Positions 16,620 through 25,085 of a stretch of 64,000 nucleotides of DNA are shown piece after piece (the stretch's first letter is position 1; each line of letters begins with the position of its first letter). Position numbers and translations under genes: made by a program. The DNA comes from Botryobacter ruber (GTDB lineage Bacteria > Bacteroidota > Bacteroidia > Cytophagales > Hymenobacteraceae), in NCBI RefSeq assembly GCF_003347595.2, contig NZ_QCZK02000055.1, positions 248,001 to 312,000 on the forward strand. Direction: 5' to 3'. Below the pieces are notes generated by a model. That model was not told the origin of the DNA, made no database searches, and was given only the letters and a program-made list of their open reading frames with translations.

Positions 16620-18800
16620 ATGTCAGTAAAACAAGAGGTCAATCTCAAAAACAAATTAAAGGAAGTTTTTGGGTATAATCAATTCAGAGGAAACCAGGAG
16701 CTGATAATCCATAACATTATCAACGGGAAGAATACCTTTGTAATTATGCCTACAGGTGCGGGCAAGTCGTTGTGTTACCAACTGCCTGCCTTATCGCTTC
16801 CGGGAACCGCTATCGTTATTTCGCCGCTCATCGCCCTGATGAAGAACCAGGTGGACCAACTGAATGCCTTCGGCGTAAATGCCCACTTCCTCAACTCTAC
16901 GCTCTCTAAATCAGAGATAAACAAGGTAAAGAAGGAAACGCTGGCCGGAGAGGTGAAATTGCTTTATGTGGCGCCGGAGTCGCTTACCAAAGAAGAGACA
17001 GTGGAGTTCCTGCGCAGCGCCGGGATTTCGTTTGTCGCCATCGACGAGGCGCACTGTATTTCGGAATGGGGCCACGATTTCAGGCCGGAGTACCGCCGCA
17101 TCCGGGGCATTATCGACCAGATTGGCAACCTGCCCATTATAGCGCTTACTGCCACGGCTACGCCAAAGGTGCAGCTTGATATTCAGCGGAACCTGCAGAT
17201 GGACGAGGCCTCGGTATTTAAGTCGTCGTTTAACCGCACCAACCTGTACTACGAGGTTCGGCCTAAGCACAACACCAAGAAGCAGCTGATTCAGTATGTA
17301 AAGAAAAACAAGGGCAAGAGCGGCATTGTGTACTGCCTGAGCCGCAAGAAAGTAGAAGAGATTGCCGAACTGCTCCGGGTAAATGATGTAAAGGCGCTGC
17401 CGTATCATGCCGGCCTGGATGCAAGCGTGCGTATGGCCAACCAGGATGCCTTCCTGAACGAAGAAGCAGACGTGATTGTAGCAACCATCGCTTTTGGGAT
17501 GGGCATCGATAAGCCGGACGTGCGTTTCGTTATCCACTATGATACACCAAAATCAATTGAAGGCTATTACCAGGAAACCGGTCGTGCCGGGCGCGATGGG
17601 ATGGAAGGCAACTGCCTGATGTTCTACAGCTACGACGATATTGTAAAACTGGAGAAGTTTAACAAAGACAAGCCCGTAACCGAACGCGACAACTCCAAAC
17701 TGCTGCTGCAGGAAATGGCTGCCTATGCCGACTCAGCGGTTTGCCGCCGCAAGCAACTGCTCCATTACTTCGGCGAAGCCTACGAGAAAGACTGCGGCTT
17801 CTGCGACAACTGCCTGCATCCGAAAGAGCGCTTTGAGGCAGAGCAGGAGGTGCAGCTGGCGCTGAAGGTTGTACAGCAGACAGGCGAGCGGTTTGGCATC
17901 GACCACCTCACGGCAGTGCTCACCGGCCTGCGCAACCAGTACACCACCAGCTACGACCATGATAAGCTGGAAGTGTTCGGGCAGGGTAAAGAAAACGATG
18001 CGCAATTCTGGAGTTCTGTGGTGCGGCAGGTATTAATGTCGGAGTACCTGGAGAAAGATATCGAGAACTTCGGTGTGCTGAAACTGACGCAGAAAGGCCT
18101 AGATTTTATAGAAAACCCTCATGCAATAAAGCTTACAAAAGATCATAATTACGAGCAGGAAGTGAAAGCTGACGAAGAGAAAGAAGAAACACAGGCAGCG
18201 GCGGGTCATGACGAGGTGTTGTTCGACTTGCTCAAAAATTTACGCAAGAAACTGGCGAAAGAAAAAGATCTGCCGCCTTACGTCCTGTTCCAGGACCCTT
18301 CGCTGAAGGAAATGGCTACGACTTACCCTACCACCCGGGAAGAGCTGGCGCATATCAGTGGCGTGGGCATGGGCAAGGTGCAGAAGTTTGGCAAACCATT
18401 TCTTGACCTCATTGGCAAGTATGTAGAAGAAAACGACATCGTAACGGCTTCCGACGTGGTGGTAAAATCCACTGTAAACAAGTCGAAGATTAAGATCTAC
18501 ATCATTCAGCAGATAGATAAGAAGGTAGACCTGGAGGAGATTGCGGCTTCCAAGGACCTGAGCATGCAGGAGCTGATAGAGGAGATCGAGCACATCTGCT
18601 ATTCCGGCACCAAGCTTAACCTGAACTATTACATCAACAATATCCTGGATGAGGAGCGCCAGGATGAGATATACGACTACTTTATGAGCGCCACCACCGA
18701 TAACATAGGCGTGGCGCTGAAAGAGCTTGGCTCCGACGACTATACCGAAGAAGACCTTCGCCTGATGCGCATCAAATTCCTGTCGGAGTATGCGAATTAA
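16620..18800 (+). CDS. recQ: ATP-dependent DNA helicase RecQ
   Basis: A 726-residue 3'-5' DNA helicase for recombination and repair of stalled forks. The N-terminal helicase core has Walker A (PTGAGKSLCYQLPA), the DEAH-type motif (IDEAHCISEWGHDFRP), LTATAT, and a motif VI region (YYQETGRAGRDG). A zinc-binding subdomain follows with Cys in VCRRKQLLHYFG and DCGFCDNC, then a winged helix, an HRDC domain (about 540-620) and an extra C-terminal helix-turn-helix region (about 630-726) common in Bacteroidota RecQ. The start gives a full-length helicase core. It is a single gene with a repeat-rich gap behind it. Confidence 0.96.
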   Translation: MSVKQEVNLKNKLKEVFGYNQFRGNQELIIHNIINGKNTFVIMPTGAGKSLCYQLPALSLPGTAIVISPLIALMKNQVDQLNAFGVNAHFLNSTLSKSEINKVKKETLAGEVKLLYVAPESLTKEETVEFLRSAGISFVAIDEAHCISEWGHDFRPEYRRIRGIIDQIGNLPIIALTATATPKVQLDIQRNLQMDEASVFKSSFNRTNLYYEVRPKHNTKKQLIQYVKKNKGKSGIVYCLSRKKVEEIAELLRVNDVKALPYHAGLDASVRMANQDAFLNEEADVIVATIAFGMGIDKPDVRFVIHYDTPKSIEGYYQETGRAGRDGMEGNCLMFYSYDDIVKLEKFNKDKPVTERDNSKLLLQEMAAYADSAVCRRKQLLHYFGEAYEKDCGFCDNCLHPKERFEAEQEVQLALKVVQQTGERFGIDHLTAVLTGLRNQYTTSYDHDKLEVFGQGKENDAQFWSSVVRQVLMSEYLEKDIENFGVLKLTQKGLDFIENPHAIKLTKDHNYEQEVKADEEKEETQAAAGHDEVLFDLLKNLRKKLAKEKDLPPYVLFQDPSLKEMATTYPTTREELAHISGVGMGKVQKFGKPFLDLIGKYVEENDIVTASDVVVKSTVNKSKIKIYIIQQIDKKVDLEEIAASKDLSMQELIEEIEHICYSGTKLNLNYYINNILDEERQDEIYDYFMSATTDNIGVALKELGSDDYTEEDLRLMRIKFLSEYAN

Positions 18801-18977
18801 AATATTAATTGTTGAATTGCTTGATTGTTAAATTGTTGGATAGGTAAATGATTTAACTTAAAGAAAAATGTGTTGGTGGATTACCCATCATTTTTTTACA
18901 CCTGCACCAATTAAATTCATCCGGCAAAATAACTTTTAACAATTTAACAGTTTAACCATTAAACAATTAAATTCAGA
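18801..18977. repeat. AT-rich inverted array of heptamer-like units between recQ and purD
   Basis: Left arm at about 18807-18840 repeats units such as AATTGTT and ATTGTTAA; right arm at about 18936-18975 repeats the complementary units AACAATT and TTAACA. About 95 bp of unrelated sequence lies between. The arms start at the recQ stop and run up to the purD start codon. Confidence 0.65.
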
Positions 18978-20273
18978 ATGAACGTACTTATAATTGGATC
19001 TGGTGCCCGTGAGCACGCCATTGCCTTAAAGCTGCACGAAAGCCAATACTGCGATAAAGTATTTGTAGCGCCCGGCAACGCAGGCACAGCAAAATTTGGC
19101 ACCACCGCCGCCATCGATACCCATGATTTTGAGGAGCTGGCAAAGTTTGCCACCGATTTTAACATCATGATGATTGTGGTGGGGCACGAGAACGCGCTGG
19201 TAGAGGGGATACATGACTATTTTCAGAGCTCCGAATACCTCAAGCACATCCTGATCATCGGGCCGACAAAAGCGGGTGCCCAGCTGGAGGGAAGCAAAGA
19301 TTTCTGTAAGGCGTTTTTCAGCAAGTACAACATTCCTACTGCCCAATACCAGACCTTTACCGAAGATACCTACAAAGATGCCGTAGAGTACCTGCGCAAT
19401 CATTCCTATCCGGCTGTTATTAAAGCCGATGGCCTGGCGGCTGGTAAAGGGGTGATAATAGCCCAGAACTTCGACGAGGCGCTGGATGCGCTGGAGGACC
19501 TGCTACGCAACAAGCGGTTTGGCAAAGCCAGCAGTAAAGTGGTTATCGAAGAATTCCTGCAAGGCATAGAGGTTTCTGTTTTTATCCTGACCGATGGCAA
19601 AGAGTATGTGCTGCTGCCTGAAGCAAAAGACTACAAGCGGATAGGGGAGGGCGATACAGGCCTGAACACGGGTGGCATGGGCGCAATATCGCCGGTGCCG
19701 TTTGTGACCGACGAGTTTATGCAGAAGGTGAAAGACCGGGTAATCGATCCTACCCTGCAGGGCCTGCAGCAGGAGAATATTCCGTACACCGGGTTCCTGT
19801 TTATCGGTCTGATGAATGTGAACGGAGACCCTTATGTAATTGAATACAACGTACGTTTAGGCGATCCGGAAACCGAGGCTATTTTGCCACGCATTAAATC
19901 CGATCTGTTTGACTTGTTCACCGCCTTGCACGAGCACAGGCTGGGGAGCTTTAAACTGGAAGTAGATCCGCGCACAGCTGCTACGGTGTTCCTGGTATCA
20001 GGTGGCTATCCGGAAGGCTTTGAGAAAGGGAAAGAGATTTCCGGGCTGGACCAAGTGCCGGAAGATGTGCTGGTATTTCATGCCGGCACGAAACAGGATG
20101 GCGACAAGCTGGTAAATAACGGCGGTCGTGTGATAGCTGTAACTGCCCTTGGCGATACCATGGATGAAGCCCTGGCGAAAGCAAATGCCGCCGCCGAAAC
20201 AATAACCTGGCAAGACCGCGTCTACCGCCACGATATCGGTTTTGATCTGCGTAATCCAGTCAAAGCAAAATAA
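18978..20273 (+). CDS. purD: Phosphoribosylamine--glycine ligase
   Basis: A 431-residue cytoplasmic enzyme of purine synthesis that joins phosphoribosylamine and glycine with ATP. It opens with the N-terminal signature NVLIIGSGAREHAIALKL. The ATP-grasp domain contains PAVIKADGLAAGKGV near 136-150, the family signature RLGDPETEAILPR near 293, and a C-terminal small domain ending the protein. The length is normal. The short repeat arm in front of the start leaves little room for a recognisable ribosome binding site. It ends in a strong hairpin shared with no other gene on its strand. Confidence 0.96.
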   Translation: MNVLIIGSGAREHAIALKLHESQYCDKVFVAPGNAGTAKFGTTAAIDTHDFEELAKFATDFNIMMIVVGHENALVEGIHDYFQSSEYLKHILIIGPTKAGAQLEGSKDFCKAFFSKYNIPTAQYQTFTEDTYKDAVEYLRNHSYPAVIKADGLAAGKGVIIAQNFDEALDALEDLLRNKRFGKASSKVVIEEFLQGIEVSVFILTDGKEYVLLPEAKDYKRIGEGDTGLNTGGMGAISPVPFVTDEFMQKVKDRVIDPTLQGLQQENIPYTGFLFIGLMNVNGDPYVIEYNVRLGDPETEAILPRIKSDLFDLFTALHEHRLGSFKLEVDPRTAATVFLVSGGYPEGFEKGKEISGLDQVPEDVLVFHAGTKQDGDKLVNNGGRVIAVTALGDTMDEALAKANAAAETITWQDRVYRHDIGFDLRNPVKAK

Positions 20274-20285
20274 CTTAGATAGAAG

Positions 20286-20329
20286 CAAAAAGAAAGGCCG
20301 GTGACGATTCACCGGCCTTTCTTTTTGCT
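20286..20329. terminator. Terminator after purD
   Basis: An 18-bp stem beginning AAAAAGAAAGGCCGGTGA with a 4-nt loop and T-rich end, 13 bp after purD. It may also serve the opposing bacilliredoxin gene. Confidence 0.93.
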
Positions 20330-20378
20330 AGCTGTTGCATCAACAGCCCCTATTGTTGATAATGCAAGCTTTTTAGCA

Positions 20379-20408
20379 GGAGCAGCGGCTATGGTGGCTG
20401 CTGCAGCA
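20379..20408 (+). repeat. REP-like dispersed repeat
   Basis: A full copy (GGAGCAGCGGCTATGGTGGC then TGCTGCAGCA) between convergent purD and the bacilliredoxin gene. Confidence 0.85.
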
Positions 20409-20440
20409 AATAAAAGCGGACAGTAAAAGCAGGTTAACGC

Positions 20441-20863
20441 TTAGCAATAAGCCTCAAAAGCGCCTTTCAGGTTGTCTACAATGCGGTGCAGCTCGTTACC
20501 TTCGATGTGGTACCGCTCGATCATGTGCACCAGTTCGCCATCTTTAAACAGGGCGATAGAAGGTGAAGACGGCGGGTAAGGCAGCATGTGCTCACGGGCT
20601 TTTGCTACTGCTTCCTGTTCCATTCCTGCAAATACAGTAACTAATTTTTCAGGTCGCTTTTCGCTGGAGGCTACAGCCATTTTAAGGGCAGGGCGTGCTT
20701 TGGCAGCAGCACAACCGCAAACAGAGTTAACGGCAACCAGTACCGTACCGCTCTTTGAGCTTAAAACCTGCTCAACTTCTTCCGATGTCATCAGTTGCTC
20801 AAATCCGGCAGAGGTTAAGTCCTCCCGGATCGGGGCAACCATATATTCAGGATACATTCCCAT
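20441..20863 (-). CDS. BrxA/BrxB family bacilliredoxin
   Basis: A 140-residue thioredoxin-fold protein of the YphP/YqiW family. In Firmicutes these proteins remove bacillithiol from oxidised protein thiols; many Bacteroidota also make bacillithiol. The start at 20863 is chosen because MYPEYMVAPIREDL is the conserved N-terminus; a longer frame adds 12 unrelated residues. The redox motif CGC lies in NSVCGCAAAKARPAL around residue 50. The C-terminus ends in AYC, also usual. It is a single gene, preceded by a -7-like TAATTTTG box. The role in this organism is inferred from the family. Confidence 0.92.
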   Translation of the reverse strand: MGMYPEYMVAPIREDLTSAGFEQLMTSEEVEQVLSSKSGTVLVAVNSVCGCAAAKARPALKMAVASSEKRPEKLVTVFAGMEQEAVAKAREHMLPYPPSSPSIALFKDGELVHMIERYHIEGNELHRIVDNLKGAFEAYC

Positions 20864-20898
20864 AGTAATCAAATTTAAAGTGACAATTTTTAAGAACA

Positions 20899-20906
20899 CA
20901 AAATTA
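20899..20906 (-). promoter_or_regulatory. Candidate -7 box of the bacilliredoxin gene
   Basis: Reads TAATTTTG on the minus strand, matching TAnnTTTG, about 36 bp upstream of the start codon. No convincing TTTG box at -33. Confidence 0.4.
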
Positions 20907-21372
20907 ACAAATTTTCAGTTATAAATCGCACACAAATCTGCGCTGCCCGGCTCCTTTGCCGATACTCCCTTCGCAGCCTGGGCAGAAACTTCACTTTAAA
21001 AATAAACTGTTTGATTGTTTTATGAATTTTTAAATGTTTGTAACTAATTGCAATTAGTGTGTGTTAATGAAAAGTGTCTGATTTTGATACGTAGTGAGTG
21101 TGTATTAATACTGATTTTTAGTAAAAAATATAACAAATAACTGTAAATAGCTGAAAAACAGAACTTTGATTTGTAATTTAGAAGTATTGTTGCTCAGGTT
21201 GATATTTTTTAATTTTTGAAATTTTTAGTTGTTGTTAAATAATAAGGTTTATTTGTGAAATATAATAATATTGATGCAGAGCGAAGTTGGCCGTACGCGG
21301 GTTGTATCAGGTATTATAGCGCACAGGTAACAGATATTGAAGGGAAAAATTAACCTGTTTAATTTTTGTAGC
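20907..21372. other. AT-rich divergent gap with a 16-bp palindrome
   Basis: No gene or REP copy seen. The one clear structure is the perfect palindrome at 21043-21058. Confidence 0.6.
21043..21058. promoter_or_regulatory. 16-bp perfect palindrome (possible operator)
   Basis: ACTAATTGCAATTAGT is fully self-complementary, as expected for the site of a dimeric regulator. It lies 180 bp upstream of the bacilliredoxin start and 314 bp upstream of the 21373 gene. Confidence 0.4.
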
Positions 21373-21717
21373 ATGGGAATAATGAATTCTACTGATTTTA
21401 CGCTTTCGATGGTATATTATTATTACTTACCTGCCTTTGATAATAAACCAGCAGAAGTAATTGAAGTGCTTCATGGAGACAATCTGTTCGTGCAGGTACC
21501 GCTGCGGGATGAGGATAAACGGTTAAGATCTTTTTACCAGCGGCCTTTAACGGTAAAAGAAGTTGAAAACTTCGGCAAGAGACAAGTCTGGCAAATTTTT
21601 ACCTCCTGGCAGGAACTGGAAGACGATCATACCCGCTGGAATGTGCCGGAGCCGGTGCTGTCGGAGTTAAGAATGTACCAGACTGATTATTTGCTAACCG
21701 AGGCAATTGCGGTTTGA
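21373..21717 (+). CDS. Hypothetical protein
   Basis: A 114-residue protein that I do not recognise. The ATG at 21373 is preferred to an upstream TTG. It is soluble, without signal peptide or membrane helix, rich in aromatic and charged residues (YYYYLPAF near the start, WQIFTSWQELEDDHTRW in the second half). It may be a small lineage-specific regulator or structural protein, but nothing in the sequence decides this. It stands alone, with a 20-bp perfect hairpin terminator behind it and a long AT-rich region in front. Its convincing codon pattern and clean terminator support a real gene. Confidence 0.7.
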   Translation: MGIMNSTDFTLSMVYYYYLPAFDNKPAEVIEVLHGDNLFVQVPLRDEDKRLRSFYQRPLTVKEVENFGKRQVWQIFTSWQELEDDHTRWNVPEPVLSELRMYQTDYLLTEAIAV

Positions 21718-21744
21718 TACTGGTTATGATGATGGATACCATGC

Positions 21745-21790
21745 TAAAGCAACAGAGGCTGCCCTGAAAGGGGCAGCCTCTGTTGCTTTA
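21745..21790. terminator. Bidirectional terminator
   Basis: A 20-bp perfect stem (21745-21764 with 21771-21790) around a 6-nt loop between two convergent genes. The outer TAAAGCAACA/TGTTGCTTTA gives weak T tracts both ways. Confidence 0.88.
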
Positions 21791-21811
21791 GGGGGAGAAG
21801 CAAGCCTGTTG

Positions 21812-23155
21812 CTAAAAGGATATCTGGTATTGTAACCAGGCAGAACTGGCGTAAGCATCGCGTACAACAGCCCCTCCTGCCTCATTCCTGAAAACAGGGC
21901 GCAGCTGGTAGTTCACCGATACCTTGGACATGTGTTTGTTGATTAACCAGTTAACGCCTGTATCAAAAACGGTTACCGGGTCTTCGAGCCTGTCGTAGGA
22001 CGAGCGGCGGTAAGAAGCGTAGGGCAGCAGCGTTCCGTGCTCTCCCAGCAGCTCGTTTGGCAGGCGCAGGCCTAGTTGTGTGTAAACAGATTCGCCGGTT
22101 CCAAACATAGGATAGGCGTTGCCTGCCCCGCTGAAGTTTCCGGCAGCGCTCATGCCGTTGGCGGGATTCATGATGCCGTTGTTCCGGATGTAGTTCCTGC
22201 CGTAGTCGGTGTTGAAGTAGCCGGCATAAGCAGACAGCGCATATTTGTTGTCCTGGAGCGGCATATCGGCAAAGGCTGCCACCGACCAGAGCAGCATGTC
22301 GTTGAAAACCGCGTTTGTGCCGTTTTCGAGGTGCCAGGTGGCATCTTCCTGGTAGATAATACCGCCTTCCAGGTTCAGAATGCTGCGGTCGCCGAGGTAG
22401 GTGCCTGCCATGTATGGGGTCGTGTGCGGCTCCTTGTCCAGGAAGTTATAGCTGAAAAAGCCGTTGTACTGATGCGAGTGGCCGTAGGTAGTGAAGGTGG
22501 CATTCTCCCCAGGTGCAGGGGCTGTCTGCCCGTTGGTCTGGATGGGGAAGGGGTCTGAAACGGCGAGGCGGTAGTCCAGTCTACCTAGCTGCCCCCGGGC
22601 ATACACGCTCAGTTTGCGGGCAAATTCGTCGGTCTGGTCTACGGTAGCCTGCAGGAACACCGGCACATCCGTGGTCATAATGGTGCCGATGCTGGGTTGG
22701 GTAAAACGGCTCAACCCGCTCACGATGGTAAGGCCGCCGCCAAGCTTCAGCGCCTCATTATGGGTAAATACCTTGTACTCTCCCAGCACATCGTGGAAGA
22801 AGGCCTGCAGTTTACGGTTGCCTGCGTTCTGCGAAAGGTAGTTAAAGTTGTTCATCCCAAACTGGGTGTAAAAAAACACATGGTCTGTCAGTTGGCCAAA
22901 AAGCTGCATACGTGAGCGGCGCAGCCCGATGTCGAAGGTGTTGTCGGAGGGTTTGCCGTTGACCAGCGTGCCCGGATTGCTCTCGTTCCAGCGTAGCCAG
23001 ACCTGGTTCAGAAAAGTTGCTTTCACATACCTCGAGCCATCTTCTGTTAACTTATACTTTAGTTCGCTGACAGGTTTAGGCTGTTCGTTCTGAGCCAGGA
23101 CAGGTTGTGACAAGCCCAGGCAAAGTGCCAGGGCGGAAAGAAGCATTTTTTTCAT
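21812..23155 (-). CDS. Outer membrane porin-like protein
   Basis: About 447 residues. The start at 23155 gives a classical signal peptide (MKKMLLSALALCLG... cut after VLAQ). The rest alternates short polar and aromatic strands, as in a beta barrel, and ends in aromatic SAWLQYQISF, the usual C-terminal strand for outer-membrane insertion. Segments such as RRSRMQLFGQLTDHVFFYTQFGMN resemble porins of the phosphate-selective or related trimeric type, a family often annotated only as porin in Bacteroidota. The substrate is not evident. It is a single gene with a shared terminator in front of its stop side. Confidence 0.78.
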   Translation of the reverse strand: MKKMLLSALALCLGLSQPVLAQNEQPKPVSELKYKLTEDGSRYVKATFLNQVWLRWNESNPGTLVNGKPSDNTFDIGLRRSRMQLFGQLTDHVFFYTQFGMNNFNYLSQNAGNRKLQAFFHDVLGEYKVFTHNEALKLGGGLTIVSGLSRFTQPSIGTIMTTDVPVFLQATVDQTDEFARKLSVYARGQLGRLDYRLAVSDPFPIQTNGQTAPAPGENATFTTYGHSHQYNGFFSYNFLDKEPHTTPYMAGTYLGDRSILNLEGGIIYQEDATWHLENGTNAVFNDMLLWSVAAFADMPLQDNKYALSAYAGYFNTDYGRNYIRNNGIMNPANGMSAAGNFSGAGNAYPMFGTGESVYTQLGLRLPNELLGEHGTLLPYASYRRSSYDRLEDPVTVFDTGVNWLINKHMSKVSVNYQLRPVFRNEAGGAVVRDAYASSAWLQYQISF

Positions 23156-23369
23156 TTGTACGAGTATAGTTAACAAAACAGAAATTATGGCAAAGCGCTA
23201 ATGGTGCTAACAGCCGCAGGTGGTGCCCGGAACGGGAAAAGTTAAAGGTAAGCTGCAAAAATAAGATAGAATAAGCTTTTTAGGAAGCTCTTGTGAATTT
23301 ACCGGCGAGATGGGTTGTTACTGGATTGATTTGCAGGATGTTAAGCAGGCGTGCTGACGAAATCTGATG

Positions 23370-23398
23370 TGCAGTGGCTTTGGTGGCTGTGGCTGCAG
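23370..23398 (+). repeat. REP-like repeat, degenerate left arm
   Basis: GCAGTGGCTTTGGTGGCTGT then GGCTGCAG; diverged from the consensus but in the same order. It pairs with the copy at 23430-23463. Confidence 0.65.
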
Positions 23399-23429
23399 AG
23401 TAAAAAGAGCTTCTATTTGCCAAAAAATA

Positions 23430-23463
23430 CTGCTGCTCCTGCCACCATACCTTCTGCTGCAGC
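23430..23463 (-). repeat. REP-like repeat, right arm
   Basis: A minus-strand copy with core GGTATGGTGGCAGGAGCAGCAG. It forms an inverted pair with the copy at 23370-23398. Confidence 0.8.
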
Positions 23464-23488
23464 TGAAACCGGGTATTTATCCTTAAAA

Positions 23489-23528
23489 ACAAAAAGCGGC
23501 TGACTGATTTGCGCAGCCAACCGCTTCC
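23489..23528 (-). terminator. Probable terminator of the aldo/keto reductase gene
   Basis: An imperfect stem built on GCGG/CCGC and GGCTG/CAGTC, followed on the minus strand by TTTTTGTTTTT, 17 bp after the stop codon. Confidence 0.65.
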
Positions 23529-23544
23529 TTTGTAGCGTCAGTTG

Positions 23545-24531
23545 TTACCAGAGCGGTTCTACAACAGATTTAAAATACTTCTCATACACCTCCTGAACGC
23601 CCTGCATCTGGGCTTCCGACAGTTTGGGTAGAGCGGCTGCCTGCGTATTGCTTGTTACCTGGTCCGGCCTGGAGGCGCCCGGTATAACGGTGCTTACTTC
23701 GGGGAACATGAGTACCCAGCGAATAGCCCAGGCTGCTAAGGATTCCTGGCCCGGAAAGAGTTTCTTGATCTCCTCTGCTGCTTCCAGGCCTGTTTCAAAA
23801 TCTACGCCCGAAAAAGTTTCGCCTTTATCAAACGCTTCGCCGTTCCGGTTAAAGCTACGGTGGTCGTCGGGGCTGAAGGTGGTGCTGGCATTCATTTTGC
23901 CGGACAGCAGGCCGCTGGCCAGGGGCACGCGCGCTATAATGCCGCAGTTGTTTTCGCGGGCAGCGGCAAACAGTTCGCGGCTTGGCTTCAGTCGGAACAT
24001 GTTAAAGATCACCTGCACGGTGGTTACATTCGGGTATTTCATGGCCATCAGCGCCTCGTCCACCAGCTCCACGCTCACACCCAGGTTCTGGATTTTGCCC
24101 TGTTCCTTCAGCCTGTCGAAGGCTTCGAATATTTCGGGGCGGGAATAAACTTCCGTTGGCGGGCAGTGCAACTGGATCAGGTCAATGGTGTCGCGTTTCA
24201 TGTTGCTGAGGCTTTCTTCTACATACCCCACCAGGCGTTCGGGCGTGTAGCCTTCGGCAGTGTGGGGCTGTATCTGGCGCCCGCATTTGGTGGCAATGTA
24301 CACGCGCTCGCTGCGGCTCTTTACCACCTTGGCAACGGCTGCTTCGCTTAACCCGTTGCTGTACACATCGGCGGTATCTATAAAATTGATGCCCATGTCG
24401 ATGGCGCGGTTAATAATCTGTTCGGCGTTTTGATCGTTAAAGGGCTCGCCCCAGCGGCCTCCCACCTGCCAGGTTCCTAACGAAACCTCCGATACTTCGA
24501 ATCCTGTTTTTCCTAGTTTCCGGTATTGCAT
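23545..24531 (-). CDS. Aldo/keto reductase
   Basis: A 328-residue NADPH-dependent oxidoreductase of the aldo/keto reductase superfamily, with a TIM-barrel fold, acting in the cytoplasm. The N-terminus MQYRKLGKTGFEVSEVSLGTW is typical. The catalytic tetrad is visible: Asp and Tyr in FIDTADVYSNG (about 52-59), Lys in IATKCG (about 82), His in IQLHCPP (about 120). A C-terminal VIPGASRPDQV segment binds cofactor. The physiological substrate cannot be told; related proteins act on sugars or general aldehydes. It is a single gene with its own terminator, 149 bp downstream of the CZB-like gene. Confidence 0.92.
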   Translation of the reverse strand: MQYRKLGKTGFEVSEVSLGTWQVGGRWGEPFNDQNAEQIINRAIDMGINFIDTADVYSNGLSEAAVAKVVKSRSERVYIATKCGRQIQPHTAEGYTPERLVGYVEESLSNMKRDTIDLIQLHCPPTEVYSRPEIFEAFDRLKEQGKIQNLGVSVELVDEALMAMKYPNVTTVQVIFNMFRLKPSRELFAAARENNCGIIARVPLASGLLSGKMNASTTFSPDDHRSFNRNGEAFDKGETFSGVDFETGLEAAEEIKKLFPGQESLAAWAIRWVLMFPEVSTVIPGASRPDQVTSNTQAAALPKLSEAQMQGVQEVYEKYFKSVVEPLW

Positions 24532-24680
24532 GTTTTTTTACGTTTGAAAAAAGATGAGCATAGCTGGTGCCAGCTTTCAGTTTCTGGATTTACTACAGCT
24601 TGCTTCGATGGTTATAAAGCCTGAATTTAACGATTCAGCAGCAGAAATACCAAATGTTGACCAGCGGAAGCCGTTCCGGT

Positions 24681-25040
24681 TTAGTCAGCCCGATGATTGT
24701 ATTTCGCTTCGAGGGTGGCAATCAGCTTCAGAAAACTGTCTGACAGCTGATCGATTTTTTTCATTCCGTCGAGTGCCTGTTCAATTTTACCGTTACCGTA
24801 AAGGCTGAAGAGTTGCAGTGCTGTTTGATGCAGCTCCTGGTTTATTTTTGCGAGCTCCCTTAACTCCGGCTCCATGTTGTACCTGACTAAACCAACCGTT
24901 GTAAACCAGAGGTTTATGGGGCCCGAGGACGAGAAAAAAGTTTTATCGTAGTTGCCGCCATAAAGCACAGAGCGCACCTTAGACTTAAACAGGATATGTT
25001 TAATTCTAATTTGTTGAAAATCGATCTGCGCCAGGTTCAT
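24681..25040 (-). CDS. Small protein with a degenerate CZB-like (zinc-sensing) domain
   Basis: A 119-residue soluble helical protein. The full-length start is kept because residues 7-30 (DFQQIRIKHILFKSKVR then SVLYGG) resemble the first helix of chemoreceptor zinc-binding (CZB) domains, and residues 56-115 (INQELHQTALQLFSLYGNG..., SDSFLKLIATL) resemble the last two. Of the usual His-Cys-His-His ligands, His15 and the His of ELHQ remain; the Cys and one His appear replaced, so zinc binding may be lost or altered. It follows the PAS gene by 45 bp on the same strand, suggesting a shared transcript and signalling role. The family call is by eye and moderate. Confidence 0.55.
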   Translation of the reverse strand: MNLAQIDFQQIRIKHILFKSKVRSVLYGGNYDKTFFSSSGPINLWFTTVGLVRYNMEPELRELAKINQELHQTALQLFSLYGNGKIEQALDGMKKIDQLSDSFLKLIATLEAKYNHRAD

Positions 25041-25085
25041 AAGGTTGCTTTTGCTGCGAGTGTGTGGGGTGGTAATGGTGCTTGC

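Larger units (their letters stand above)
23156..23544. other. Intergenic region with a REP pair and terminator
   Basis: It holds the inverted REP-like pair (23370-23463) and the terminator of the aldo/keto reductase gene. No gene seen. Confidence 0.7.
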
